Assembly: GCF_019402665.1 (NCBI RefSeq)
Contig: NZ_VSST01000056.1
Coordinates: forward strand, 1 to 64,000
Direction: 5' to 3'
Length of the DNA stretch: 64,000 nucleotides
Source: Bradyrhizobium canariense
Lineage (GTDB): Bacteria; Pseudomonadota; Alphaproteobacteria; Rhizobiales; Xanthobacteraceae
The translations under genes were made by a program, and so were the position numbers. The notes under the pieces were generated by a model. That model was not told the DNA's origin. It did no database searches and saw only the letters and a program-made list of their open reading frames with translations. This document shows positions 1 through 8,718 of the stretch, one piece after another; position 1 is the stretch's first letter; each line of letters opens with the position of its first letter.

Positions 1-519
1 GACGCCGCTGTCGCGCAGCTCCTCGCGGAGCGCAAAAGAGAATGAATCGAGAAACGCCTTGCTGGCGTTGTAGACCGCCTGAAAACTGCCCGGCGTGAAT
101 CCGGCAACCGAGCCGGTGATCAGGATACGGCCCGAATTGCGGCGGAGCATCTCGTTGCCGGCGCGATGGATCAGATACAGCGTGCCGGTGATGTTGGTGT
201 CGACGACGTGCTTGATCCTGGCAAAATCCTGATCGAGGAATGCCTTGCCGAGGCCGACGCCGGCATTGGCCAGCAGCGCGTCGATCGGCCGGTCGCCGAC
301 CGCGGCGCAGAGCTTGTCGACGCCGTCGGTGGTAGCGAGATCTGCCTCGACTGGCTCGACGCTGGCGCCGAGCCTGCGGAGATCGACGGCCACCCTCTCG
401 ATCTCGGGCTCATCCGCCGCGATGACAAGGTTGAAACCTGCCTGGGCACAGCATCTTGCGAGTTCCAGGCCGATGCCGGTGGAGGCGCCGGTGACGACGG
501 CAAGTTGATTGGCGGGCAT
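1..519 (-). CDS. SDR family NAD(P)-dependent oxidoreductase (partial, 3' end outside window)
   Basis: Reading leftward from an ATG at 519-517, the frame stays open to the window edge (173 codons seen). The N-terminus starts MPANQLAVVTGASTGIG, the Rossmann glycine motif TGxxxGIG of short-chain dehydrogenases. LLANAG corresponds to the NNAG motif, and the catalytic residues are visible as ITGSVAG followed by YNASK, so the Ser-Tyr-Lys set is intact. The substrate cannot be told from the sequence. The gene diverges from the Zn-alcohol dehydrogenase at 721, with about 200 bp between them that must hold both promoters. The C-terminal substrate-binding part lies outside the window. Confidence 0.9.
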   Translation of the reverse strand, partial: MPANQLAVVTGASTGIGLELARCCAQAGFNLVIAADEPEIERVAVDLRRLGASVEPVEADLATTDGVDKLCAAVGDRPIDALLANAGVGLGKAFLDQDFARIKHVVDTNITGTLYLIHRAGNEMLRRNSGRILITGSVAGFTPGSFQAVYNASKAFLDSFSFALREELRDSGV

Positions 520-720
520 GAGCGTATCCTTCTCGTATTCTCGCGATGACGTTGATGACGCTCCAATGGCTGCAACCGCCTCTCGTTCCTATCCAGGCCA
601 AACCTCCCGCCGAAGCAAACCTCCCGCCGAAGACTGTGCGGTGCGAAGATTTTCCACGTGCGATAGCAACCATCGTTCGTTGTTCGACTTGGATGCCTCG
701 TAGCTCGCGGGAGGACAGAG

Positions 721-1896
721 ATGAAGGCGCTGGTTTGGCACGGCAAGGAAGACATTCGCTGCGACACCGTCACCGATCCTGAGATTCAGGATCCGCGTGA
801 TGCCATCATCAAAGTCACGAGCTGCGCCATCTGCGGCTCGGACCTGCACCTCTTTCACAATTACATTCCGGGCATGCTGCCCGGCGACATCATGGGCCAC
901 GAGACCATGGGCGAAGTGGTCGAGGTCGGCTCCGGCGTCGACGGCAAGCTGAAGAAGGGCGACCGCGTCGTCGTTCCCTTCACCATCATTTGCGGCGAAT
1001 GCGACCAGTGCAAGCGCGGCAATTTCTCGGTCTGCGAAACCACCAATCGCAAGAGTCATCTCGCGGAAAAGGCGTTTGGTCATTCGGGCGCCGGCCTGTT
1101 CGGCTATACGCATCTGACCGGCGGCTATCCGGGCGGTCAGGCCGAATATCTGCGCGTGCCGTTCGCCGATGCCACCCATATCAAGGTGCCCGCCGGCATT
1201 CCCGACGAGCAGCTGCTGTTTCTCAGCGACATCTTCCCGACCGGCTGGCAGGCAGCCGTGCAATGCGACATCGAGCCGACCGACACGGTCGCGATCTGGG
1301 GCTGCGGGCCCGTGGGACAGATGGCGATCCGCAGCGCCATCCTGCTCGGCGCCAACCAGGTGATCGCGATCGACTGCCTGCCCGAGCGGCTCAGCATGGC
1401 CGAAGCCGGCGGCGCCACCACCATCAACTTCGAAAACGAAAGCGTCCTGGAGCGGCTCGAGGAGCTCACCGACGGCAGAGGCCCCGAGAAGTGTATTGAT
1501 TGCGTCGGGATGGAGTCGCATGTGATGGCCTCCCTGCCCGACACGCTGCTCGACCGCGCCAAGCAGATGGTGATGGTGGAGAGCGACCGGCCGCATGTTC
1601 TTCGCGAGATGATCTATGTGTGCCGGCCCGGCGGCATCATTTCGGTGCCGGGCGTGTACAGCGGATTCTCCGACATGCTTCCGATGGGCGCCTTCATGAA
1701 CAAGGGCCTGACGATGCGCACCGGCCAGACTCACGTCAACCGCTGGACCGACGACCTGCTCCATCGCATCGAGGAAGGCCAGATCGATCCGTCCTTCGTC
1801 ATCACCCACACCGTCCCGCTCAGCCAAGGCCCCGAGATGTATCAGGTGTTTCGCGACAAGCGCGACTCCTGCGTCAAGGTCGTGCTGAAGCCCTGA
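721..1896 (+). CDS. Zinc-dependent alcohol dehydrogenase, formaldehyde-dehydrogenase-like
   Basis: A 391-aa medium-chain dehydrogenase. Catalytic zinc ligands are Cys38 (AICGSDLH), His60 and Glu61 (GHE). The structural zinc lobe is CGECDQCKRGNFSVC, with Cys91, 94, 97 and 105. The Rossmann motif GCGPVG follows near residue 195. The long insertions after the structural lobe and the C-terminal length match the glutathione-independent formaldehyde-dehydrogenase-like branch rather than classical ADH. The ATG follows GGGAGGACAG, a good ribosome site. It is first in a same-strand run (721-5578) and is followed after 12 bp by a small membrane protein, so co-transcription is likely. The substrate is not determined. 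Confidence 0.92.
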   Translation: MKALVWHGKEDIRCDTVTDPEIQDPRDAIIKVTSCAICGSDLHLFHNYIPGMLPGDIMGHETMGEVVEVGSGVDGKLKKGDRVVVPFTIICGECDQCKRGNFSVCETTNRKSHLAEKAFGHSGAGLFGYTHLTGGYPGGQAEYLRVPFADATHIKVPAGIPDEQLLFLSDIFPTGWQAAVQCDIEPTDTVAIWGCGPVGQMAIRSAILLGANQVIAIDCLPERLSMAEAGGATTINFENESVLERLEELTDGRGPEKCIDCVGMESHVMASLPDTLLDRAKQMVMVESDRPHVLREMIYVCRPGGIISVPGVYSGFSDMLPMGAFMNKGLTMRTGQTHVNRWTDDLLHRIEEGQIDPSFVITHTVPLSQGPEMYQVFRDKRDSCVKVVLKP

Positions 1897-1908
1897 GGAG
1901 CAATATCC

Positions 1909-2451
1909 ATGTTCCATTTCTCCAACATCGTTCGCACCAAGGGCGACCCCAAGATCGTCGCCGGCGGCCCGAGCCTGAAGCGGACCGAAGACCAGCTCGC
2001 GCGTGCGCTCGGCTGGTTCAGCATTGGCCTCGGCGTCGTCGAATTCTTCGCGCCGCGGCGCGTCACGGAAACGCTGGGCATGGAAGGCCATGAGACGCTG
2101 GTCCGCGCCTTCGGCGTGCGCGAGATCCTTGCCGGGATCATGTCGCTCTCCGTCGACAAGAACGCCGGCTTGTGGGCCCGCGTCGGCGGTGACGGCCTCG
2201 ATGCCGCCGCGCTGCTCTCGGGGCTGACCGCGGACAATCCCAAAAAGGGCAATATCGCGCTGGCGCTGCTGATGGTCGGCGGCATCGCGATGCTCGACTA
2301 CCGCGCCGCGCAAGACACCAAGCCGCGGCGGCCACCGCGCGATGCGGGGCGCAAGCTGTATCCGAACCGCAGCGGCTATCCCAAGGGCATCGAGGGCGCC
2401 CGAACCGCTGCCAAGCAGATCGCAGCGCACGCCACGGCGGGGCGGACCTGA
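1909..2451 (+). CDS. Conserved hypothetical membrane-associated protein (cyclase/dehydrase-type annotation)
   Basis: A 180-aa protein beginning MFHFSNIVRTKGDPK. Hydrophobic stretches near residues 33-45 (GWFSIGLGVVEFF), 95-105 and 118-130 (IALALLMVGGIAML) suggest two or three short membrane segments, followed by a basic C-terminal tail rich in Arg, Lys and Pro. Similar proteins in rhizobia are often labelled cyclase/dehydrase, but I see no SRPBCC fold in this sequence, so that label should not be read as a function. It begins 12 bp after the dehydrogenase gene and appears to be in the same transcript. Confidence 0.75.
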   Translation: MFHFSNIVRTKGDPKIVAGGPSLKRTEDQLARALGWFSIGLGVVEFFAPRRVTETLGMEGHETLVRAFGVREILAGIMSLSVDKNAGLWARVGGDGLDAAALLSGLTADNPKKGNIALALLMVGGIAMLDYRAAQDTKPRRPPRDAGRKLYPNRSGYPKGIEGARTAAKQIAAHATAGRT

Positions 2452-2491
2452 CGAAGCACGACGAGGTGATGCAAGACAGTGATGCAAGGCA

Positions 2492-4096
2492 ATGAGCGAG
2501 GCGTCCCGTAACGAAGGTGCGTGGTGGGAATCCGCCGTCATCTACGAAATCGCACTGATCTCGTTCCAGGACTCGGACGGTGACGGCAAGGGCGACCTTG
2601 CCGGCCTGACATCGCGCATCGACTATCTGAAATGGCTCGGCGTCGACGCGGTGTGGCTGACGCCGATCTCCAAGAGCCCGTTCCGCGACCTCGGCTACGA
2701 CATCTCGGACTACTGCTCCATCGACCCTGCGTTCGGCAGCCTCGATGCGTTCGACCGCCTGCTCAAGGCCCTGCACGCGGCGGAGATCCGCCTGATTCTC
2801 GATCTCGTGCCCAACCATACCGCGAACGATCACGCGTGGTTCGTCGAGAGCAGCAGCTCACGGAACAGCGCGAAGGCCGATTGGTACATCTGGGCCGACG
2901 CGGCCGAGAATGGCGGCCCGCCCAACAATTGGCTGAGCCGCTTCGGCGGCAGCGGTTGGGAATGGTGCGAGGCGCGACGGCAATATTACTACCATTCCTT
3001 CCTGGTCGAGCAGCCCGATCTGAACTGGCGCAACCCGCAGCTGCGCGCCGCGATCGCCGATGTCATGCGCTTCTGGCTCGATCGCGGCGTCGACGGCTTC
3101 CGCGTCGACGCCAGCGCGGTCCTGATCAAGGACGCGCTGCTGCGCGACAATCCGCATAACCCGCGAGCGAAAGGCAAGCCGCCGCCGCAGCGCCAGACGC
3201 CCGTCTTTACCGACGATCGCCCGGAGACGATGGATTGCATCGAATTCATCCGCGAGGTGATCGACGGGTATCCGGGACGAATGTTGTGCGGCGAAGTCCA
3301 GGGCAAGACCGACCGCATCGGCCACTTCTACGGCAACGACCGACCGCGCCTGCATCTACCGCTCAATTTCGCGCTGCTGGACTCGCAATGGGACGCGCTG
3401 TCCCTGCAAGCAACGATCGACGCGTATTTCAACGCTATCCCGGATCATGCATGGCCGGTCTGGGTGATCGGTGGCCACGACAAGCAGCGAATCGCGAGCA
3501 CGATCGGCGACGCGCAAATGCGCGTGCTGGCGATGCTGTTGATGACACTGCGGGGAACGCCGTTCTTCTTCATGGGCGACGAGATCGGCCGCAAGCGCGT
3601 TCCCATTCCGCCCGACCGCGTCCACGATCCCTTCGAGAAGCTCGTGCCGGGGTATGGCCTTTGCCGCGATCCCGAACGCGCGCCGATGCGATGGGATGAC
3701 AGCAGCAACGGCGGCTTTACAACCGGCGATCCATGGCTGCCGCTCGAGCCGCCCGACGGCGCGGCCAACGTGGCCACGCAGCAGCGCGACCCAAGTTCGA
3801 TCCTGGCGCTGTTTCGCGCGCTGATGACGCTGCGGCGCGAGCACGCGTGCCTGCGCCACGGCGGCTACGAGCCACTACGCGCGCAGAACGACGTTCTGGC
3901 CTACAGGCGGACGCATGGCGGCAACGACATTCTGGTTGCGCTCAACATCGCCGCCGAGCCGCGGAAATGGCACTGGCAAGGTCGCGGCCGTCTGCTGATA
4001 TCCACGCATCTCGACCTGCCGTCCGAGCCGTTGCCGGACGCCTCCATCCTGCTCCGCGGCAATGAAGGCGTGATCATTGCACTCGACGCACGATGA
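2492..4096 (+). CDS. GH13 family alpha-glucosidase / alpha-amylase-like enzyme
   Basis: A 534-aa retaining glycoside hydrolase with all four GH13 signatures in order: DLVPNH near 104-109, GFRVDAS with the nucleophile Asp206, LCGEVQ with the acid/base Glu268, and GGHD with Asp330 as the transition-state stabiliser. The early motif QDSDGDGKGDLAG is the calcium-loop-like feature of oligo-1,6-glucosidase and alpha-glucosidase types. There is no signal peptide, so it acts in the cytoplasm, probably on maltose- or trehalose-type oligosaccharides. The length is typical. It starts 40 bp after the preceding gene on the same strand; the neighbours suggest a storage or stress role rather than a dedicated sugar operon. 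Confidence 0.93.
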   Translation: MSEASRNEGAWWESAVIYEIALISFQDSDGDGKGDLAGLTSRIDYLKWLGVDAVWLTPISKSPFRDLGYDISDYCSIDPAFGSLDAFDRLLKALHAAEIRLILDLVPNHTANDHAWFVESSSSRNSAKADWYIWADAAENGGPPNNWLSRFGGSGWEWCEARRQYYYHSFLVEQPDLNWRNPQLRAAIADVMRFWLDRGVDGFRVDASAVLIKDALLRDNPHNPRAKGKPPPQRQTPVFTDDRPETMDCIEFIREVIDGYPGRMLCGEVQGKTDRIGHFYGNDRPRLHLPLNFALLDSQWDALSLQATIDAYFNAIPDHAWPVWVIGGHDKQRIASTIGDAQMRVLAMLLMTLRGTPFFFMGDEIGRKRVPIPPDRVHDPFEKLVPGYGLCRDPERAPMRWDDSSNGGFTTGDPWLPLEPPDGAANVATQQRDPSSILALFRALMTLRREHACLRHGGYEPLRAQNDVLAYRRTHGGNDILVALNIAAEPRKWHWQGRGRLLISTHLDLPSEPLPDASILLRGNEGVIIALDAR

Positions 4097-4241
4097 CGGC
4101 CGAGGAACCATCAGCGAGTCAGAGAGTCTCATTCAACGCTTCCGACGTCCCCCCTGCCGGAGGCCGAACAGACGAAACCGCGGCCCTGGCGCTCATCCCC
4201 CTTCAAGCGCCGGGGTGGCGGCGTGAGCCTGGAGGCAGACC

Positions 4242-4421
4242 ATGAGCAAGACCAAGGGCCTCGGTCAGCGGATCGCTGGCAAGGCGAAACAGGCCGTCGG
4301 CGAGATCGTCGGCGATCAGGATCTCCATGAGGAAGGCAAGGAGCAAGCGGAGCGCGGCCGGGACGAACAGAGCAAGCCGAGCGAGCTCAATCCGTTGAAG
4401 AAACTCAATCAGCTGACGTGA
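4242..4421 (+). CDS. CsbD family general-stress protein
   Basis: A 59-aa hydrophilic protein read from the ATG at 4242, starting MSKTKGLGQRIAGKAKQAVG. The repeated GK-KQ-G-GDxxL pattern is characteristic of CsbD-like small stress proteins, whose molecular function is unknown. The upstream GGAGGCAGACC is a strong ribosome site. The stop TGA at 4419-4421 overlaps the GTG start of the next gene in GTGA, so the two are translationally coupled. In alphaproteobacteria csbD genes are commonly part of the general stress regulon; I looked for an EcfG promoter just upstream and did not find a convincing one. Confidence 0.85.
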   Translation: MSKTKGLGQRIAGKAKQAVGEIVGDQDLHEEGKEQAERGRDEQSKPSELNPLKKLNQLT

Positions 4422-5578
4422 ACGCCGCCGCGCCGTCGACCATTTCCAATTCAATTCGCACCGGTGATAAAGGCGCCTCACGGCGACGCTCGCGCTGGGT
4501 CGCCGCTGCCGAACTCGGCCTGATCAGCAGCACCTTCTCGACCATCGTCAGCCAGCTCTTCGCCGCGCGCATCGGACGCGATGCCGCCGTCGACTGGATG
4601 ACGGTGGCCGCCATCCCCGCACGCGATTGGGCGATCAGCGCGGAGCCGTCGTGGAGCGCGATCCTTGCCGGGATCGCCTTCCACCAATGGGCCGACTTCT
4701 CCTGGGCGCTGGTGTTCTTCGGTGTGCTCGGGCGCTGGACCGCCGACCTGCGGCCGCTCACGATCCTGCTGCTCGCGCTGCCCTGGGCCGTGTTCTCGTC
4801 AAGCATGGAATGGTTCGTGCTGGTGCCGCTGTTTCCGTTCTGGCAGCCGCTGTTCACGCTGCAGCAGCCCTACTGGATCGGCCTGCTCGTCCACAGCTCC
4901 TCGGCGGTGATGTACCCCCTGTTCGCCCGGTTGCGCTGGAGACGAGGCGCGGCACCCGCGCGCGATGTTCGCTTCACCAACGCCTGGATCACCGGCGCGC
5001 TGGCTTTGATCGCACTGCTCGGCGCGGCCGCGTTGTTCGGCAGCCATGGTTACGAGCCGCCGTGGATGGGCCGCGACAGGGACGCCGACCAGACTTACAT
5101 CCGTCACATGACCGCGCATCACGCCCAGGGCATCGCGCTGGCGCGGATTGCCGCAGAGCGCGCACAGGACCCGCATCTGCGAAAGCTGGCGATGCTGATG
5201 GTCGCAAGCCAGACCGGCGAGAACCGGATTTTCGAAACGTGGTGGCTGAGCTGGTTCGACACCGAGATGCCCGATTGCAGCTCGGACGAACGTGCCGCCA
5301 TGCCGGGCTTCCTGACACAGGCCGAGATGCGGCAGGTCAAGGCCGCGCCGGCGGACCGATTCGACACGCTGTTCGTCGAAACGATGAGCAAGCATCACGC
5401 AGGCGCAGTCAAGATGGCCGACCAGATGTGGCATAGCGGCGGCGATCTGCGCCTGCGTGTGATGGCCCACGCCATCCGCCACGAGCAGCAGGGCGAGATC
5501 GCGCTGATGCACGGCGCCAGCGGCATTGCCGCCGTCGCCACCGCCTTCCACAACATGCTCGGCGACAATGTCAATTGA
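4418..5578 (+). CDS. DUF305 domain protein with N-terminal membrane domain
   Basis: A 386-aa protein with a GTG start overlapping the csbD stop by 4 bp. The first ~190 residues are hydrophobic, with segments such as WALVFFGVLGRW, ILLLALPWAVF, WFVLVPLFPFW and GLLVHSSSAVMYPLF. A further membrane segment (ALALIALLGAAALF) precedes a ferritin-like DUF305 region from about 220. That region has the paired His motifs HMTAHHAQGI and SKHHAGAVKMAD, probable metal ligands. DUF305 proteins are usually small periplasmic proteins linked to copper or metal handling. The joined membrane domain is less usual. Function is inferred only from the domain. Confidence 0.85.
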   Translation: MNAAAPSTISNSIRTGDKGASRRRSRWVAAAELGLISSTFSTIVSQLFAARIGRDAAVDWMTVAAIPARDWAISAEPSWSAILAGIAFHQWADFSWALVFFGVLGRWTADLRPLTILLLALPWAVFSSSMEWFVLVPLFPFWQPLFTLQQPYWIGLLVHSSSAVMYPLFARLRWRRGAAPARDVRFTNAWITGALALIALLGAAALFGSHGYEPPWMGRDRDADQTYIRHMTAHHAQGIALARIAAERAQDPHLRKLAMLMVASQTGENRIFETWWLSWFDTEMPDCSSDERAAMPGFLTQAEMRQVKAAPADRFDTLFVETMSKHHAGAVKMADQMWHSGGDLRLRVMAHAIRHEQQGEIALMHGASGIAAVATAFHNMLGDNVN

Positions 5579-5590
5579 GCGGATCGTCCC

Positions 5591-6199
5591 CTACTCCCGC
5601 CAGAACTCCGCCAATTCCTCGGCGGTCATCAGATCGACCTGGCCGTGAAAGCGGGTGCGGTACATCGTCATGAGCGCATCATGGCCGACGTCGGACGAGC
5701 TGCACAGCGCATCCTCGATGATGACGACCCGAAAGCCGAGATCGACGGCGCTCAGGACCGTCGAGAGCACGCAGACGTCAGTCTCTGCGCCCGTGATCAC
5801 GACTGTGCCGACGTTCTTCTCGACGAGCAGGCTCGCGAGGCCGGGATTGCTGAATGCCGAATAGGCCGGCTTGTCGATGACGACAGCCGGCGGAACGAAG
5901 CCGCTCAGGGCCGGCACGAGTTCGAGACCGGATGGCGGCAGATGTTTGCGGGTCGCTTCGCGCCAGCGACGAAAATAGCGCTGCCACTGTCCGGGCCGAT
6001 CTTCCGGGTCCTCGGGCGTGATGAATCGCGTGAAGATCGTTCTGGCCTGATGGCGCGAAACGATCGAGGCGATCGTCGGCAAGACCCTCGCCATCCATGG
6101 CGTCTCCCAGAGACCGCCAGGAGCGAAAATGTTCTGCATGTCGATGCACAAGTGAACGGCGTCGCTGATGTCGGTCACTTCCGACGCGCTGTCTCTCAT
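5591..6199 (-). CDS. Isochorismatase family cysteine hydrolase
   Basis: A 202-aa cytoplasmic hydrolase. The three catalytic positions of the family are present: Asp20 (CIDMQN), Lys110 (VIDKPAYSAF) and Cys143 (ETDVCV). Such enzymes hydrolyse amides or vinyl ethers (nicotinamidase, N-carbamoylsarcosine amidase, isochorismatase). The substrate cannot be assigned, and the acidic loop EDPEDRPGQ is not diagnostic. It is convergent with the DUF305 gene, whose stop lies only 12 bp away. Confidence 0.9.
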   Translation of the reverse strand: MRDSASEVTDISDAVHLCIDMQNIFAPGGLWETPWMARVLPTIASIVSRHQARTIFTRFITPEDPEDRPGQWQRYFRRWREATRKHLPPSGLELVPALSGFVPPAVVIDKPAYSAFSNPGLASLLVEKNVGTVVITGAETDVCVLSTVLSAVDLGFRVVIIEDALCSSSDVGHDALMTMYRTRFHGQVDLMTAEELAEFWRE

Positions 6200-6456
6200 C
6201 GTCTTTCACCATCAGGAACATGGCCGCGCGCCGGGAGCCGGCATTTCCGCAGCGAGCTCACCGACTGCAATGCGATTCCGACGGCCATCGTTCCCCGGTC
6301 ATCCGCGCCGGAGGAAGTGCTTGCCGACGCGGACCAATCCAGAGAAGCCCGGCGTCGGTGGAATCGGCTTGCGCCGCTTCCCAACCAAGCGTAATTTTCA
6401 ACTCTACGTAGCTCATTCGAAAGCATCTATCGGGTTCGGCCAAGCGGGAGACAGCA

Positions 6457-7086
6457 GTGGCGGATGTCCCATGGCACCTTTCCGGTGACTATTTCGAGAA
6501 TTGCAGTTGCAGCATCGTGTGTCCCTGCCTGGTGTCGGCGGCGCCCCCGTTGACCGCGCGACCGACTGAGGGCTTCTGCAACGTACCGCTGATCTTCCAC
6601 ATCGAGACCGGCCGCTATGGCGATATCGCGCTCGATGAGCTGAATGTGCTCGTCATCCTCCACGCACCTGGGGTGATGGCGGACGGAGACTGGTCGGTCG
6701 CCGCCTATATCGATCAGCGCGCCAACGATGACCAGACCGAGGCCTTGGCTGCAATCTTCACCGGCGGCGCCGGTGGTCCCATGGCTGCGTTCGCGCCGCT
6801 GATCAGCAAGAACCTCGGGGTGCGCAAGGTCCCGATCACGTTCCGGATCGACGGCAAGACGCGGTCCGCGGAAATCCCCGGCATCCTGCACATGTCGGTC
6901 AATCCGCTACCGACCATGCATCCGAGCGGCGAGATGTGGACGAACATCGGCCATCCGGTCAGCCCCGACGCAATGGTGATGGCCGTTGGCGCCGCCGGCA
7001 ATACCTTCAGCGATCATGGCATGCGCTGGGATAATTCCGGCAGAAACGGCCTCTATGCGCCGATCCGCTGGTCGAACCAGGTGTGA
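6457..7086 (+). CDS. DUF1326 domain-containing protein
   Basis: A 209-aa protein whose N-terminus carries a compact cysteine cluster, Cys16, 18, 22 and 24 (ENCSCSIVCPC), preceded by WHLSGDYF. This opening is the hallmark of DUF1326, a family of unknown biochemical role often found beside DUF2182. The cluster suggests metal or thiol chemistry. There is no membrane segment. The next gene, 64 bp downstream, encodes a DUF2182 membrane protein, which supports joint function. The GTG at 6457 follows GGGAGACAGCA, a usable ribosome site. Confidence 0.88.
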   Translation: MADVPWHLSGDYFENCSCSIVCPCLVSAAPPLTARPTEGFCNVPLIFHIETGRYGDIALDELNVLVILHAPGVMADGDWSVAAYIDQRANDDQTEALAAIFTGGAGGPMAAFAPLISKNLGVRKVPITFRIDGKTRSAEIPGILHMSVNPLPTMHPSGEMWTNIGHPVSPDAMVMAVGAAGNTFSDHGMRWDNSGRNGLYAPIRWSNQV

Positions 7087-7150
7087 TGCAACTCCCGATA
7101 CCGGCCTGCATCGGCGGCCGGCGACATCGATCGCACAACATCGATCGCAA

Positions 7151-7972
7151 ATGACGGACAGCCCCATGGAAGCCGTGCTGCGGCGCGATCGCTGGATCGT
7201 CGGCGGCGCGATCGGCGTCATTGTCGCGCTGGCATGGAGCTATGTGCTCTGGCTCGCCAACGACATGGACATGGGCGGCATGGACATGACCGAGTTCCGG
7301 ATGATCCCGGCCGGGACCGGAATCATGCTGCCGGCCAACGCGCCGTGGCGAACGATCGAGTTCGCCTATGTGTTCCTGATGTGGGCGGTGATGATGATCG
7401 GAATGATGGCTCCCTCGGCCGCGCCCATGATCCTGATGTACGCCCGCGTAGGCCGACAGGGCAAAGCGCAAGGCAAGCCATTCGCCGCGACCGGCTGGTT
7501 TGCCGCCGGTTATCTTTTCGCCTGGTGCGGCTTTTCGCTGGCAGCCACCTTGCTCCAATGGGCGATCGAGCGGGCCGCCCTGCTGAATTCCCGGATGGCG
7601 ATCGCGAGCAACGTGCTTGGCGCCATCGTGCTGATCGCGGCGGGCATCTATCAATGGACGCGGCTCAAAGACGTCTGTCTCGCCCAATGCCAGTCGCCGT
7701 TTCTATTCCTGATGCGCCACGGCGGCTTTCGCAGCGAGCTGCGAGGATGCGTGCTGCTGGGCTTTCGGCATGGAGGTTATTGTGTCGTCTGCTGCTGGGT
7801 TTTGATGGCGCTGTTGTTCGTGGGCGGCGTGATGAACGTACTCTGGATCGCGCTTTTATCGTTGCTTGTACTTTTGGAGAAAGTCACGCCGGTCGGACGC
7901 TGGATTGCACGCGCTGCCGGCATCGCCTGTGTGGCCGCGGGCACGTGGCTCCTGCTGACCTTGCCGCAGTGA
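7151..7972 (+). CDS. DUF2182 domain-containing polytopic membrane protein
   Basis: A 273-aa integral membrane protein, ATG at 7151 (MTDSPMEAVLRRDRW). About six or seven hydrophobic segments are visible, starting with IVGGAIGVIVALAWSYVLWL. Met- and His-rich loops are present: MDMGGMDMTEF near residue 35 and the motif MWAVMMIGMMAPSAAPMILMY, the signature of DUF2182 (predicted metal-binding membrane proteins). The later GFRHGGYCVVCCWVLM is also typical. With the adjacent DUF1326 protein it forms a recurrent two-gene unit, possibly for copper or another soft metal; this is inference from Met/His/Cys content only. Confidence 0.88.
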   Translation: MTDSPMEAVLRRDRWIVGGAIGVIVALAWSYVLWLANDMDMGGMDMTEFRMIPAGTGIMLPANAPWRTIEFAYVFLMWAVMMIGMMAPSAAPMILMYARVGRQGKAQGKPFAATGWFAAGYLFAWCGFSLAATLLQWAIERAALLNSRMAIASNVLGAIVLIAAGIYQWTRLKDVCLAQCQSPFLFLMRHGGFRSELRGCVLLGFRHGGYCVVCCWVLMALLFVGGVMNVLWIALLSLLVLLEKVTPVGRWIARAAGIACVAAGTWLLLTLPQ

Positions 7973-8125
7973 TGACGGGTCGCGAACGAGGACCGCGCCG
8001 ACGGAGCGAACCCTCGGCCGGGAGATCAAAAATCGGAGACTTCTGGAGGCCCCATGCCAGGGTTCGTAGTGCGAACCTGGCGGGCACTGAAGATCGCGAA
8101 AAGATCCCTCGCGTGTCTGTTTGCT

Positions 8126-8210
8126 TGGTGCGCTCGGAGGGACTCGAACCCCCACGATTTTACTCACTGCCACCTCAAGGCAGCGCGTCTACCAATTCCG
8201 CCACGAGCGC
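8126..8210 (-). tRNA. tRNA-Leu(GAG)
   Basis: Reverse complement 8210 to 8126 folds as a class II tRNA. The acceptor stem GCGCTCG pairs with CGAGCGC, and the discriminator A is followed by an encoded CCA. The D-arm contains GGCGGAATTGGTAGAC. The anticodon stem CTGCC/GGCAG encloses the loop TTGAGGT, giving anticodon GAG. There is a variable arm, and the T-arm GGGGGTTCGAGTCCCTC is normal. All leucine hallmarks are present and the 85-nt length is right. It lies between the DUF2182 gene and fliN. Confidence 0.96.
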
Positions 8211-8395
8211 TTTTGGGGATGCCGGCTTGAGGCTTGAAGGCCAACCGGATCAACGGCGCCGATCTAACAAATCCGCCAGAGGGGTACAAGCCTCCAAAGG
8301 CCCTGAATTCCACAAGCTTGGCAGGAAAGTTCCGGCTCCTTGCGCCGGGATCGGCCTTTTCCGCCTGCTCGGGCCGCTACTGCGTGCCCAGGCCG

Positions 8396-8698
8396 CTACC
8401 GCGTGCCCGGGATACGTGGCAGCATCTGCTTGACCTCGACCGCGATGCGGTTGCGGTCGACCAGCACGACGCCGGAGGCGACCGGCAGATTATTGGCCAA
8501 AACCTTGACCTCGTCGGCCTCGGTTGCGTCCAGCTCGATGATGGCGCCGCGGGAAAGACGTAATACCTGATGGATCGGCATGGTGGTCGTCCCGAGGACG
8601 ACCATGAGATCCACGGTGACTTTGTCGAGAGTAGGCACTTCAGGACCACCGCAACTTGGGACTAGGACTAGGGACTTGGAATTTGCGCCTGCGATCAT
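8396..8698 (-). CDS. fliN: FliN-type flagellar motor switch protein
   Basis: A short SpoA-domain protein of 100 aa from the ATG at 8698, or 107 aa from a TTG at 8719. The core PTLDKVTVDLMVVLGTTTMPIHQVLRL followed by LSRGAIIELD and NNLPVASGVVLVDRNRIAVE matches the FliN/FliM C-terminal fold that forms the C-ring of the flagellar switch with FliG and FliM. No other flagellar gene is seen here, so it is an isolated copy or the end of a locus that has been split. Its 5' end abuts or overlaps the start of lipB, which reads the other way. Confidence 0.88.
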   Translation of the reverse strand: MIAGANSKSLVLVPSCGGPEVPTLDKVTVDLMVVLGTTTMPIHQVLRLSRGAIIELDATEADEVKVLANNLPVASGVVLVDRNRIAVEVKQMLPRIPGTR

Positions 8699-8718
8699 CA
8701 CCTGGTTATGGTTAGCCA

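Noticed and set aside
589..2541. A 650-codon open frame on the minus strand opposite the dehydrogenase and membrane protein genes
   Set aside because: It is the antisense reading of clearly conserved genes; its sequence is low-complexity Arg/His/Gly/Ala with no family motifs, as expected from GC-rich third positions.
4104..4108. GGAAC upstream of csbD as an EcfG promoter
   Set aside because: No CGTT lies 16-17 bp downstream; the nearest CGCT is at 28 bp.
7234..8433. Long plus-strand open frame containing LEPPRFYSLPPQGSAS
   Set aside because: It overlaps the DUF2182 gene in another frame and then reads through the tRNA-Leu antisense; not a protein gene.
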